Assembly: GCF_014207355.1 (NCBI RefSeq)
Contig: NZ_JACHEF010000009.1
Coordinates: 47,900 to 111,899, forward strand
Origin: Mesorhizobium sangaii
GTDB lineage: Bacteria; Pseudomonadota; Alphaproteobacteria; Rhizobiales; Rhizobiaceae
Length of the DNA stretch: 64,000 bases
Direction: 5' to 3'
The notes beneath the pieces were generated by a model. The model saw only the letters and a list, made by a program, of their open reading frames with translations. It searched no databases and was not told the origin of the DNA. The translations under genes were made by a program, and so were the position numbers. This document shows positions 18,470 through 27,763 of the stretch, piece after piece. Each line of letters begins with the position of its first letter. Position 1 is the stretch's first letter.

Positions 18470-18880
18470 AGCAGCGCAACAACGGCGATGCCACGCGACC
18501 GCGTGGCTCTCGAGAAGGCGGGCGGCGCCCACCTGTGCCAGGTTCTCGGCACACCTGCGTAGACGATCCCATTCTGATCGAGCACCCGACACGCCTCGCG
18601 CACACCTTCGAGACCCCAATTAAGTGTGTGGTTGCTCGCGTAGCTCACCAGATTGGAACCTATCGCTTTCAAATCAGGCCCAAGCTCCAGCAGCTGACGG
18701 GATAGGCACCGCCGTACTCAGCCTGCGGACCTCCCTTCAACGATTGGACATCGAAGATGTTGGCTTCCATATTGCCAAACGTCACATCAGTGTCACGCAG
18801 GATCTCGACGATATCGCCGAAGCCGCGATGGTGACCCTTAGTCACCGGCCGCGTCACGATGAGGTCGCCAACCGCTACGA
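18470..18880 (-). pseudogene. CapA-family (PGA_cap) metallophosphatase-like fragment, frameshifted
   Basis: Two frames together give IVAVGDLIVTRPVTKG, FGDIVEILRDTDVTFGNME, then after a frameshift near 18665 LVSYASNHTLNWGLEGVREA and RVLDQNGIVYAGV. These are the conserved blocks of the CapA/poly-gamma-glutamate-synthesis calcineurin-like family, including the NLE and SxANNHxxDxG motifs, here NME and ASNHTLNWG. The metal site looks altered and the C-terminal half is lost. Its 5' end is fused in frame to an M24 peptidase remnant. Confidence 0.65.
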
Positions 18881-19420
18881 TCGCGAAGCCTTCCAAAACA
18901 CCTGCAACCGTCGCGCGGTCGCAGACGTCCGCGGCTACCTTGGGACGGGCGAGTTCAAGCGGCGAATTGACCTGCCGCATTTCCCACGTGATACCGGTGA
19001 AAACGACGATCCTGGCATCCGGCAGCAGGGTCTGGAGCTCCAGTGCTTGGTTAACAATGAATAAAAGGCTGGCGCGCTCGACGCCTATGGTTCCATATCC
19101 GCGCCCAAGGATCGTCTCGTTCGCGAGCTTGATCGGGTTGTCATTGTCGCGGAATGCCACGCAATCAAGGAGCCAACGTATTTCGCAGAAGACCGAAGCG
19201 TCGAGTGCACTGATCACTGCAACCGGCTCGTCATCAACGAAGTGAGCAAGGGTTGACACATGGCCGCTATGTACCGGTGACCGCTGAGCGCCAAAATGGT
19301 TTGCTCGAACTGGTTGATGATAACAAACACTTGCCGCTCGGCCATGACAGTACGCAGTGCTGCGAGGCGCGCAAGGAATTCTTCCACGAGAAAAAAGAGG
19401 GGGAGGAGCAGAGCGTGTAT
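18881..19420 (-). pseudogene. M24 (creatinase/prolidase-like) peptidase N-terminal remnant
   Basis: EEFLARLAALRTVMAERQV and NQFEQTILALSGHRYIAAM are in one frame, then DDEPVAVISALDASVF, FRDNDNPIKLANETI and ITWEMRQVNSPLELAR follow in the next. These are the creatinase N-terminal domain and the start of the catalytic domain linker. A frameshift near 19260 separates the parts, and the metal-binding catalytic domain is replaced by CapA-like sequence, giving an in-frame chimera across about 18880. Confidence 0.65.
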
Positions 19421-19739
19421 CATGGAGTCGTTTGTATTTTGCCATGGAACGAGTTGCCGTTGTGTTCTGTATGGTAGTCGAAGCGTAAATCGACATCAGT
19501 TTTTTCAGCCGTAGTTGCTTAGACCTATGCGGTGAACGTACCATTATCAGCGTCGGCGGTTGCAAAATTTCTGTAATTTAATTTGAAGGGGCTGTTGCAA
19601 CGGCTGAGGTACGGCGCAACGAGGCTGCCCGGTTGTCGTATCGGAGGATATTTTCGGAAGGCGCTTTTCAATTAGCGGTGGAGGCACCCGGCCTTTCCGA
19701 GCAGGTGTCGGCGGGTGGAGCGAGTCAAGGTCAGCGCTG

Positions 19740-20062
19740 ACCGCCATTGGCGGCAGGTCCCTATGAGGCGGCCGGCGACGGTTTATGGCTGGCTGCGGGC
19801 ATTGCGGGTCGCGTGAGCACCGGTGTGCCAAGCCCGATTGGCTCGAAGTTCAGCCGTTATTTCGGCCGGTCGGCGGATCCGCAGGGGCTGGAGGACGTCG
19901 TGCGTTCCAGGTTTATCTGGTGTCACAGGGCATTTCCTGGCCGGCGCTGAACCAGACGGTCTGTGCGTTGCGTTCTTCTACGGCGTGACGCTGGACCGGG
20001 CGGAGATCCCGGATCACATCTTCTATGCGACGCACGCCGCTCAAGTTGCCGGCGATCCTGAG
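19740..20062 (+). pseudogene. Tyrosine recombinase N-terminal fragment
   Basis: The core-binding domain of a phage-type or IS91-associated integrase is recognisable across two frames (FQVYLVSQGISWPALNQTVC followed by ALR.FYGVTLDRAEIPDHIFYA). The sequence is cut at about 20062, where the end of an IS6-family element begins. The catalytic R-H-R-Y domain is absent. Confidence 0.6.
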
Positions 20063-20610
20063 GGCTCTGTCGCAAACCTTTCGGTAAGCGGAGCATGGCA
20101 TGGAACGCTCCTCAGCTATGGAGGAGCACGTGATGTTCAAGGGCCGTCATTTCGACCAGTCGGTGATCCTCCTGTGCGTGCGCTGGTACTTGGCCTACAA
20201 TCTGAGCCTGCGCGATCTGGAAGAGATGATGGCCGAACGCGGCTTGAAGGTCGACCACTCCACCGTGCATCGCTGGGTCGCTCACTTCTCGCCGCAGCTG
20301 CTGGAGCGCTTCAACCGGCGCAAGCGTGCGGTCGGCAGCAAGTGGCATATGGACGAGACGTACATCAAGGTCCGCGGCCAGTAGATGTATCTCTACCGCG
20401 CCATCGACAGCCTCGGCGACACCGTCGAATTCTATTTCAGCGAAAACCGTGACCTGGTGGCGGCCAAACGCTTCCTCCGCAAGGCGCTGGCGCGCCATGG
20501 CCAGCCGGAGCGCATCGTCATCGACGGCAGCCAGACCAATCACGAGGCAATCCTTTCCTGCGACGCTGAAAGCCGCCTGCGGCAGCGATCGCGGCGACCA
20601 CTGAAGCCGA
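20063..20610 (+). pseudogene. IS6-family (IS26-like) transposase with in-frame amber stop, truncated
   Basis: A left end GGCTCTGTCGCAAACC precedes the reading frame at 20100. The protein has the zinc-finger-less IS6 layout: FKGRHFDQSVILLCVRWYLA, HSTVHRWVAHFSP, then WHMDETYIKVRGQ (first catalytic D). A TAG at 20382-20384 replaces the tryptophan codon that normally follows, and the frame then continues with YLYRAIDSLGDTVEFY (second D) and VIDGSQTNHEAI. The family C-terminus after KPIRIR is missing. It interrupts the integrase fragment upstream. Confidence 0.85.
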
Positions 20611-20639
20611 TCCGCATCCGCACTATTGTGGTTCGCCTG

Positions 20640-21130
20640 TCGCATTTCCCAAGGCTATGCCACGGTGACAGCGCTTCGCCGCGTGCGGCAGGGAATGGCA
20701 GATTCATGCCAGTACGGCAAGACGGCGCAGACCGTCGCGCTCCAGGAAGAGGTCTACTCTCCAGAGGGAAACTTCATCATGGGTCCGGCAATCGGGAGGT
20801 TCGGCCGGGTGAATGGACGGCGGCTATGATGCGCTCAGGAGATAGATGGCACGATCCAGGCTAGGCACCTGCGCGGATTTCCTCCCTAAAATGGCGGTCC
20901 GGTCCTGGTATCGAGACGCCGTCGCGAGATTTTCGCGGCCGTGGTGGCTTCGCTGTCTGTTGTCCGCAGGGCGAAGCGCATCGCAGATGAGTGAGCACCT
21001 GCCTGTGCGAACAGGCATAGCGGGCTCCGCAAAACGGCGGCGGCAAGAAAAGCGCCATCGTTGCGAATTTCGTGCCACCGTCCTGTGCTTCAGCACGATT
21101 TTGCGAACTGTCCGCCGTCTTCCGCACGCG
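20640..21130. other. Unrecognised stretch downstream of the IS6 remnant
   Basis: Open frames on both strands lack known domains. The 3' inverted repeat expected for the IS6 element is not found here. Confidence 0.35.
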
Positions 21131-21133
21131 CCG

Positions 21134-21736
21134 TCAGACTGCTCGTCGATATGTCCAGAGCTGTGCGGGCGGGATGTTGCGGACGACGAAATCATAGTGA
21201 GATACGACGTAGCGGTCGGGCATTTTGATCACCGGCGACAAAGGTCCGTAGGTGATCTGAATCACAGGTCTGCCAGCAGGAATGCGGGCCAGCAAATCCT
21301 CGACCAAGGCAATGCGCTGTTCCATCGGAAAGCTCAACATCGGCACTGCACTTATCACACAGTCGAATTGCTCCCCGCTCCGCTCGGCCAGCACCTCCTC
21401 CAGCGCGAACGCATCGCCCAATCGAAAATCCACGCCCGGAAAGGCTCGCGTCAGGCGCTGATAGAAATCCTTGGAATATTCGACCGAAATCAGCTGATGC
21501 GGCTTGATGCCTCTTTCCAGGATAGCCTTGGTAATGACGCCAGTTCCTGCGCCAAGTTCAAGAACCGGCATTCCCGATGCCGGGTTAATCACGCTTGCCA
21601 TCCGGCGCGCGGCATGCACGGACGTTGGCATGAGCGCACCCACTCGTTTCTTATCCTTCTGCCAGCCCTTGAAGAATTGCACTTCCTCTTCGAACTTCCT
21701 GCCGAGGCGCTCCTTCAATCGAAAGACCATATCCAC
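21134..21736 (-). CDS. pmtA: Phosphatidylethanolamine N-methyltransferase PmtA
   Basis: 200-residue rhizobial-type phospholipid N-methyltransferase that methylates phosphatidylethanolamine with SAM towards phosphatidylcholine at the inner membrane. Recognisable parts are FRLKERLGRKFEEEVQFF, GALMPTS, the SAM motif VLELGAGTGVITKAIL (from about residue 58), DCVISAVPMLSFPM and the family-typical end VVRNIPPAQLWTYRRA. Length matches the ~200-residue Sinorhizobium/Agrobacterium enzymes. It lies 70 bases downstream of panC on the same strand. Rhizobia often carry more than one pmtA, and phosphatidylcholine is needed for symbiosis. Confidence 0.88.
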   Translation of the reverse strand: MDMVFRLKERLGRKFEEEVQFFKGWQKDKKRVGALMPTSVHAARRMASVINPASGMPVLELGAGTGVITKAILERGIKPHQLISVEYSKDFYQRLTRAFPGVDFRLGDAFALEEVLAERSGEQFDCVISAVPMLSFPMEQRIALVEDLLARIPAGRPVIQITYGPLSPVIKMPDRYVVSHYDFVVRNIPPAQLWTYRRAV

Positions 21737-21806
21737 TCCCTGGTGCAGTTATTTGTCTGGGTCATTCTGCCGAGGCGCCTTTGTACAAGCCTTGCGACAT
21801 TTTCAA

Positions 21807-22697
21807 TCATGCTGCATTGGCTGCCGCGAGCACCTCGCCCTTGCGCTGCCTGGGAAGAACCTCGACGTTATCAATAAGCCGCGTCCCGCCGAGCCAGGCG
21901 GCGACGATCAGGCGGGCCGGTCGGTCCGCGGCGGAAAGCGGCGACAGGTCCTGGTCTGCTCGTAGCTCGAGATACTCGACTTCCTCGTAACCGGCAGCGA
22001 GGATCGCTTGCCTGGCCTCGGCAAGCACAAGCTCTGCCGGCGCTCCCGCCGACAGCCGCTCGGCCGAGGTGGACAGGACTTCGGGGAGCTTTGGCGCTGC
22101 CAAGCGCTGTTCGGCCGAGAGCCTGACATTGCGCGACGACATCGCCAGGCCGTCGGCTTCACGTACCGTTGGACATGCTACAATCTCGATCGGAATGTCG
22201 AGATCGCGGACGAGCCGGCGAACGACGTGCAGCTGCTGGAAATCCTTCACGCCGAAGAAGGCGAGATCAGCACGCGTCTGGAGAAAGAGCTTGGCGACGA
22301 CGGTTGCCACGCCGTCGAAATGGCCGGGACGGAACGCGCCGCACAGGCCGTCGCTTACCCTGCTCACCGACACCGTGGTGGCAAAGCCTTCCGGATACAT
22401 GTCCGCTGCATTTGGCGCGTAGAGCAGATGCGCGCCGAGCGGCGCGAGCTTGGCGGCATCGTCATGCTCGGTGCGCGGGTAGGCCGCGAGATCTGCCGCG
22501 TTGTTAAACTGTTTCGGGTTGACGAAGAGCGTCACGATAATCCGGTCGGCCTTGGCGAGCGCGGCACGCACCAGGCTCAGATGACCTTCATGCAAGGCAC
22601 CCATAGTCGGCACGACAGCGACCTTCAGGCCATTCTTACGCCAAGCCGCGACAGTCGTGCGCAACTCGGCGACGGTTCGTGCGATCGGAATGGTCAT
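21807..22697 (-). CDS. panC: Pantothenate synthetase
   Basis: 296-residue PanC, which joins pantoate and beta-alanine with ATP in coenzyme A biosynthesis (cytosol). The HIGH-like ATP motif is VVPTMGALHEGHLSLV (from about residue 28), followed by VTLFVNPKQFN, FRPGHFDGVATVV, FGVKDFQQLHVV and the KMSKS-equivalent AMSSRN. Length is standard. panB, the usual partner, is not adjacent; upstream there is a GNAT scrap instead. Accessory-replicon or island copies of pan genes are known in rhizobia. Confidence 0.95.
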   Translation of the reverse strand: MTIPIARTVAELRTTVAAWRKNGLKVAVVPTMGALHEGHLSLVRAALAKADRIIVTLFVNPKQFNNAADLAAYPRTEHDDAAKLAPLGAHLLYAPNAADMYPEGFATTVSVSRVSDGLCGAFRPGHFDGVATVVAKLFLQTRADLAFFGVKDFQQLHVVRRLVRDLDIPIEIVACPTVREADGLAMSSRNVRLSAEQRLAAPKLPEVLSTSAERLSAGAPAELVLAEARQAILAAGYEEVEYLELRADQDLSPLSAADRPARLIVAAWLGGTRLIDNVEVLPRQRKGEVLAAANAA

Positions 22698-22772
22698 GCT
22701 CCTTCTCCACCATTGACCGTCCTTGGCGCATCGCCGAATTTTGCGAGGTACTTTCCAACTCTAGGATCCTCA

Positions 22773-22847
22773 ACCAACTTGAGCGATTGGTTCGACGTCT
22801 TCGTCCTTCCATTCCCGCAGCAGCAGGCGTTTTGTCCTCAGCTCCAT
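22773..22847 (-). pseudogene. N-terminal scrap of a GNAT acetyltransferase
   Basis: MELRTKRLLLREWKDEDVE is nearly identical to the starts of the two intact GNAT genes at 16688 and 32310, but the frame then runs into the panC upstream region and stops. It is a truncated third copy. Confidence 0.75.
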
Positions 22848-22994
22848 CGGTGGGTCTTCCACCAGCTTGATCTCCAAGATCGCTCCAGGTGAGCATCCGC
22901 AGTCGTTCGAGGCCAGCGCGAACGTGCGCGATGCGCCTCTTCGGCCGGTTACGACCGCCAATTTCTTGAGAACACCAGGGCGCGCCTTTTGGAG

Positions 22995-24017
22995 TTAGCC
23001 ATCTATAGCTCCTAGAAATGCCACAAGGTTGTCACCGAGTTCTGAGCAGGGATATCCACCCTCCTGCAGCAGGCCGATAGGCCCGCAGAAGTCGCTTATG
23101 GCTCTGGCCGCCTGCCGGAAGCCGTCGGTGGAGACATCAAGCACACTGAGGGGATCGCCGCGATAGGCATCGAGGCCAAGCGCGACGAGGAGGACGTCCG
23201 GTCCGAAATCTCCTATCCTGCGCATGCCCGCTGCAATTGCATCGACAAAGGCCGCGTCATCGCTGCCATGTTTCAGCGGAAGATTGATGTTGAAGCCTTC
23301 GCCGGCGCCGGAGCCAATTTCGTCCGTGTAGCCGCTGAAGAACATCGGGAAGCCGTCCGGATCGGCGTGAACAGACACCGTCAGAACATCAGGTCGGTCA
23401 TAAAAAATCTGCTGCGTTCCGTTCCCGTGGTGGATATCGATATCGAGAATTGCAATGCGATCGGCTCCGTTCAGCCGTAGCGACTCTGCGAGCGCCGCAA
23501 CATTGTTGAGGTAGCAAAAACCCCACGCCATTTCTGTGCAGGCGTGATGGCCTGGCGGGCGGCAAAGGCCATATGCACGACGCTGGCCGCTCGCGATCAA
23601 ATCACCGACATTGAGGGCAGTGTCGACGCTGGATCGAGCCGCCGACCAAGTCCCGCGACCGATGGGGCAGGACGTGTCTGCCTGATGGAATCCAGAGCGT
23701 GCAACGATATGGCTGGCGTAGTGTGACGCAAAACGGTTGGGGTGCGTGTTGGGCACAATTTCCGGGCCGGCGTGGGGCAGCGCAAGCCATTCATTTATGC
23801 CATTCTCAAGAAAGTCGAGGTACCTCGCCGTGTGCACGCGCGTCAGTATGGAGGCGTCGGTTCGGCTCGCCTCGAGCGCCTCGTGCCCAGCAGCGATCGC
23901 GGACGAAAGCAACATGTCGGCACGCTCGGGCCGCTCGGGGCTTTGGATCAGCCTTCCGCGATGAATGAATGTTTGCGGGTCGTGGCTACGGTGACCTTCC
24001 GAGTAAACGACTTTCAT
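22995..24017 (-). CDS. Histone-deacetylase-family acetylpolyamine amidohydrolase
   Basis: About 340 residues from the ATG at 24017; the alternative ATG at 24062 would overlap the stop of the upstream gene and lacks a ribosome site. This zinc hydrolase of the arginase/HDAC fold removes acetyl groups from acetylpolyamines or similar amides. Motifs visible are CRPPGHHA (catalytic His pair), WGFCYLNNVA, the zinc ligands in DIDIHHGNGTQ and LGLDAYRGDPL, and QEGGYP. It follows the UxaA-family gene by 20 bases, so the two are probably one operon. Substrate is inferred from family only. Confidence 0.85.
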   Translation of the reverse strand: MKVVYSEGHRSHDPQTFIHRGRLIQSPERPERADMLLSSAIAAGHEALEASRTDASILTRVHTARYLDFLENGINEWLALPHAGPEIVPNTHPNRFASHYASHIVARSGFHQADTSCPIGRGTWSAARSSVDTALNVGDLIASGQRRAYGLCRPPGHHACTEMAWGFCYLNNVAALAESLRLNGADRIAILDIDIHHGNGTQQIFYDRPDVLTVSVHADPDGFPMFFSGYTDEIGSGAGEGFNINLPLKHGSDDAAFVDAIAAGMRRIGDFGPDVLLVALGLDAYRGDPLSVLDVSTDGFRQAARAISDFCGPIGLLQEGGYPCSELGDNLVAFLGAIDG

Positions 24018-24037
24018 GGCTATAGCTTTCTTGAGAA

Positions 24038-25570
24038 CTAGACCGTGGCACCGAGAACCCATGGCGCAAATTCGTCCGCACCAAAGTCAAACTCTTCGCT
24101 TTTGGTGCGTTCCCCTGAAGCGACACGCAGGATCAAATCGAATATTCGCTTTCCGCATTCTTCAACGCTCTCGCCCCCGCTCAGGATCTCGCCGCAATTG
24201 ATGTCCATATCGTCCTTCATGCGTTCGTGCATTGGCGTATTGGACGCCAGCTTGATGGACGGCGCTGGCTTGCAACCAAACACGCTGCCGCGACCCGTCG
24301 TGAAGCAGATCAGGTTCGCGCCACCGGCAACCTGGCCAGTCGCCGACACGGGGTCGTATCCGGGGGTGTCCATGAACACCAAGCCGGGGCCTTTAACGGT
24401 CTCGCCGTATTTGACGACATCGACCAAGTTTGTTGTGCCGCCTTTGGCCATTGCTCCCAGCGACTTTTCGACGATGGTGCTTATCCCTCCGGCCATGTTC
24501 CCCGGCGAACGATTGTCGTTCATAATCGCACCTTCCCGCTTGAAGTAGGCATCCCACCACTCCATCAGAGCGATCAGCTTCTCGCCCACTTCGCGCGACA
24601 CGGCCCGACGCGTAAGCAGATGCTCGGCGCCAAAGGTTTCAGGTGTTTCGGACAGGATCACCGTGCCGCGGTGCCGCACGAGAATGTCGCTAGCAGCTCC
24701 CAGGGCTGGATTCGCCGTGACGCCCGAGGCGCCGTCCGACCCCCCGCACTGCAGCCCGATGATCAGTTCGCTCGCAGGAATCGGCTGCCTGGTAACTTGG
24801 TTCGATTCCGTAAGTACATCCCGTACGAATTCAACCGCGGCTGCCACGGTTTTTCTGGCGCCGCCCATTGTCTGAATATCCATGCTGCGCACGCGCCCTG
24901 CCAGACGTTGATCCTCGAGGAGGCCGCCAATCTGGTTGACCTCGCAGCCCAATCCGAGAACTATGACATGGCTGAAATTTGCGTGCCGTGCGTAGCCACC
25001 AAGCGTGCGGCGCAGGACATTCAGCGGCTCGCCGCCTGTCATGCCGCAACCCGTCTTGTGGGTTAATGCTACGACACCATCCACATTCGGAAACTCAGCC
25101 AGGGGATCGGCGCCGGTAAAAGGATTTCTCTTGAACACCTCAGCCACAACGTTAGCAACGTGACTGCTACAGTTCACACTGCTGAGAATACCCACGTAGT
25201 TTCGCGTTGCAGCCCGGCCATCGGAGCGGCGGATGCCCAAAAACGTTGCCGGTGTATCGAGATAGTCGGTCTGGCGAGCCGCCGCGCAGAAAGCATAGTC
25301 CTTATCGAATTCACCCAGCGCCATGTTGTGCAGATGAACATGAAAGCCAGGCTCTATGTCTTTTGTAGCAAAGCCGATTATCTGACCATAGCGCAGAATC
25401 GGTTCGCCGGACTGTATGGATCTTCTAGAGACTTTGTGTCCGGCCGGGATCGCGCTCTTGGCGACTATCGATCCGCCCAACACCGTGCCTTGCGTTAACA
25501 TTCGTCGGGCGATCGCGACATTATCGCTATCGTTCAGAACCAGCACCGGAGTTAAGTCTTGATATTCCAT
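24038..25570 (-). CDS. UxaA-family hydro-lyase (altronate/galactarate dehydratase-like)
   Basis: About 510 residues from the ATG at 25570, chosen because GGAGAG stands 7 bases upstream; a longer open frame reaches 25723 without a ribosome site. The N-terminal part is a SAF-type domain (AGHKVSRRSIQSGEPILRYG) fused to the UxaA catalytic domain (RNYVGILSSVNCSSHVA, TGCGMTGG, LQCGGSDGASGVTANPALG). Members dehydrate sugar acids such as altronate or galactarate and use Fe(II)/Mn. Here it lies between a deacetylase and a DHDPS-family lyase, suggesting catabolism of a sugar acid or related hydroxy acid. Exact substrate unknown. Confidence 0.85.
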   Translation of the reverse strand: MEYQDLTPVLVLNDSDNVAIARRMLTQGTVLGGSIVAKSAIPAGHKVSRRSIQSGEPILRYGQIIGFATKDIEPGFHVHLHNMALGEFDKDYAFCAAARQTDYLDTPATFLGIRRSDGRAATRNYVGILSSVNCSSHVANVVAEVFKRNPFTGADPLAEFPNVDGVVALTHKTGCGMTGGEPLNVLRRTLGGYARHANFSHVIVLGLGCEVNQIGGLLEDQRLAGRVRSMDIQTMGGARKTVAAAVEFVRDVLTESNQVTRQPIPASELIIGLQCGGSDGASGVTANPALGAASDILVRHRGTVILSETPETFGAEHLLTRRAVSREVGEKLIALMEWWDAYFKREGAIMNDNRSPGNMAGGISTIVEKSLGAMAKGGTTNLVDVVKYGETVKGPGLVFMDTPGYDPVSATGQVAGGANLICFTTGRGSVFGCKPAPSIKLASNTPMHERMKDDMDINCGEILSGGESVEECGKRIFDLILRVASGERTKSEEFDFGADEFAPWVLGATV

Positions 25571-25753
25571 GGAATCGCTCTCCATCACTCTTGCTGACCT
25601 GCTGGCGCGCCAGAGATCCGAACTAGCTTCCGTCCCAAGAGGACCAAAATCTTGCGCGGCGGTCGAGGTCGCCGCACAATGTTTGAACGCCAAGACCCGA
25701 AAACCCCTCAGTACACGAACCACCGTGCTCCTGTGCCTCCGCTTGCCTCTTGT

Positions 25754-26665
25754 TTATGCAGCCTTCGAACTACGGCTTCTCAAGGAGGCGATGGTCTTGT
25801 TGATGACAGAAACGACCTTTTCGCGCTCATCTCCGGCCAGTGGCAAACGCGGCGCACGTGTCCATTCGGGCGCTCCGTAAACAAGATGCTCAGCAAGCTT
25901 GATGTACTGGACAAGCTTCACGCTGGTATCCAGATGAAAAGCCGGCGTCATAATTCGATACAGTTCTCGCGCCTCGACGAACTTTCCGGCTCGACCCAGC
26001 TCGAAAATGCTTACGCATTCTTCAGGCCACGCATTCGTCATTCCTGAGACCCACCCAGTAACGCCCAAGGCGAGACTCTCAAGTATCAAATCGTCGACTC
26101 CGCAGAACACAGCAAAGCGATCTCCGAGCTCATTGTAGAGGTCTGTGACACGACGAATGTCGCCGGATTCTTCCTTAATGCAGACGATCTGGTCTACATC
26201 CTCCAGCGTACGCAGGATTTCTGGCGTCACGTCGACACCATACGCGATCGGATTGTTATAAATCATGATTGGGAGATCGCAGCCGCCAGCGAGCGCCCGG
26301 TACCATTCGGAAGTCTCGCGAGGATCAGACTTGTATGCAATACTCGGAAAGACCATCAATCCTTCTGCGCCGAAGCTCTGGAATTTCCGCGCCGTATCAA
26401 TTGCGGCCTCCGTTGAAACCTCCGCAAGACCTGAAAGGAGCGGAACGCGACCACCGACAACTTCCTTTGCGGCTCGAATAACTTTCTCTTTCTCAGCTAG
26501 CTTCAGAGAAGCATTCTCACCCAACATCGGAAGAACAATGATGCCGGAAACACCGCTCTGAATAAGCCGGTCAATGCTCCTCTGCGTCGCCAGGAGATCA
26601 ACGTCGTTATTTTCCTGCAGTTTCGTGGTGACCGCGGGAAATACGCCCGCCCAATTGGCTTTCAT
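25754..26665 (-). CDS. Dihydrodipicolinate-synthase-family lyase/deaminase
   Basis: 303-residue TIM-barrel Schiff-base enzyme. The lysine is in CIKEESGD and the partner tyrosine in MIYNNPIAYGVDVTPE. The start MKANWAGVFPAVTTK and the strongly conserved FCGVDDL and APRLPLAGDER blocks are shared with the subgroup that includes 1-pyrroline-4-hydroxy-2-carboxylate deaminase (HypD) of hydroxyproline degradation. That identity is possible, but no other hydroxyproline genes are visible here. A true lysine-biosynthesis DapA is unlikely. It lies upstream of the UxaA-family gene on the same strand. Confidence 0.8.
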   Translation of the reverse strand: MKANWAGVFPAVTTKLQENNDVDLLATQRSIDRLIQSGVSGIIVLPMLGENASLKLAEKEKVIRAAKEVVGGRVPLLSGLAEVSTEAAIDTARKFQSFGAEGLMVFPSIAYKSDPRETSEWYRALAGGCDLPIMIYNNPIAYGVDVTPEILRTLEDVDQIVCIKEESGDIRRVTDLYNELGDRFAVFCGVDDLILESLALGVTGWVSGMTNAWPEECVSIFELGRAGKFVEARELYRIMTPAFHLDTSVKLVQYIKLAEHLVYGAPEWTRAPRLPLAGDEREKVVSVINKTIASLRSRSSKAA

Positions 26666-27092
26666 TTAGACCCTCGTCGTGTGTTGCTAGTGTTGAGGCT
26701 CGGAGGCTGTCGTCGGTCTTCAAACGACATTCTTACTGGAATATCCTTCTATGTAATATCCGAGGCGTTGTCAATTGGGGGCGCATATCAAGATTGACGA
26801 TCCGATTTGCGTGCCGGAAGTCGACCGGCGCACTTGCAACATTAACGTCACGCCCGAAGGGATCATGCCGCCGTACCGCTCGGATCATCCGTGCAAGATG
26901 ATCAGCGTCCACGCTGCTGCCCCACCCACACGATCAAGTCGCCCACGACAATTTCCACGGGCGCGCTGTAGAGCGGTTCAAGCCGGGTGAACTGAAGCGC
27001 CGAATCATCGCCACCATGTCCTGGTCGTTCGGGATGTTATTTTCCAAGCATTTTTGCGGACTCGCGATGATCTGCGTCACAGGCGGTGGACG
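26666..27092. other. Non-coding stretch upstream of the DHDPS-family gene
   Basis: It holds a weak match to the 15-base IclR-type palindrome at 26737-26751 (TGGAAT-ATC-CTTCTA) and a piece around 26940-27010 (frame reading RAVERFKPGELKRRIIATMSW) that I cannot assign to a family. Confidence 0.35.
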
Positions 27093-27518
27093 CTATTCGC
27101 CGAACTTCGTAGGAGTCACGGGAATGACAGCTATCACCTCAACTTCAACACGTGCATCACTATCTGGAAGGCGAGTAATTCCCACGGCCGTGGATGCCGG
27201 CGGGGTTTCTGCACTGAGGTATGAAGCGCGAACCCTACGTATGACGTCCATCACCTCGGCATCGAGATTCGCAATATAATACGAGACCCGGGCGACATGT
27301 TGGAAGCCGAGACCCGCAGCATTTAATGTCCGGCGGAGACTCTCGAAAACAGCGATAACCTCATCTTCTAGGGAAGAGGTCACCAAATCACCTTTCTCGT
27401 CGACACCTACGTGACCGCTGGACACGAATACTCCGCTGCCCATGAGGATCACTCCTTGAGAGAAGCTCGACTTTTTCGCGTAGCTGTTGATAGTGCGTAG
27501 CGCAGATGTGTCGTTCAT
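27093..27518 (-). CDS. RidA/YjgF-family protein
   Basis: 141-residue RidA-fold protein. Such proteins form trimers and hydrolyse reactive enamine/imine intermediates made by PLP enzymes or amine-oxidising flavoproteins. Recognisable blocks are GVFVSSGHVGVDEKGDL, LRRTLNAAGLGFQHVARVSY, and PPASTAVGITRLP with the family's late VEVEVIAVIP strand. The classical C-terminal arginine motif (RVEVEVIA) is present in DARVEVEV. It is flanked by FAD oxidoreductases upstream on the same strand, which fits imine clean-up after amine oxidation; this pairing is inference. Confidence 0.85.
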   Translation of the reverse strand: MNDTSALRTINSYAKKSSFSQGVILMGSGVFVSSGHVGVDEKGDLVTSSLEDEVIAVFESLRRTLNAAGLGFQHVARVSYYIANLDAEVMDVIRRVRASYLSAETPPASTAVGITRLPDSDARVEVEVIAVIPVTPTKFGE

Positions 27519-27763
27519 ATTGTCATCTTTCTATTTGATAGTATGGCGTGTATTCAAAGCGCTAAAATACGGAATAATATTTTGTCATCTTGGTTCATCG
27601 TGCGAACAATTAACAGGCAAGCGTGACCAGACCCGAAGGACGATGTTATCGGTTCCGTTGTTAATCGGCAAACGGAGCAGGAAATCGCTGCGGAAGCTTC
27701 ATAAGCGCCATCCAATACTTATTTCTGAAGAGCGAAAGGCTGTGGTACTTCGGCGCCTCACCA

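Noticed and set aside
20846..21877. 343-codon plus-strand open frame
   Set aside because: It runs antisense through pmtA (21134-21736) and into the panC end, with no recognisable motif; it is a GC-rich shadow frame.
22008..22892. 294-codon plus-strand open frame
   Set aside because: Antisense shadow of panC.
25754..26665. Calling the DHDPS-family gene dapA
   Set aside because: Sequence blocks fit the catabolic subgroup, and the neighbours are catabolic rather than lysine biosynthesis genes.
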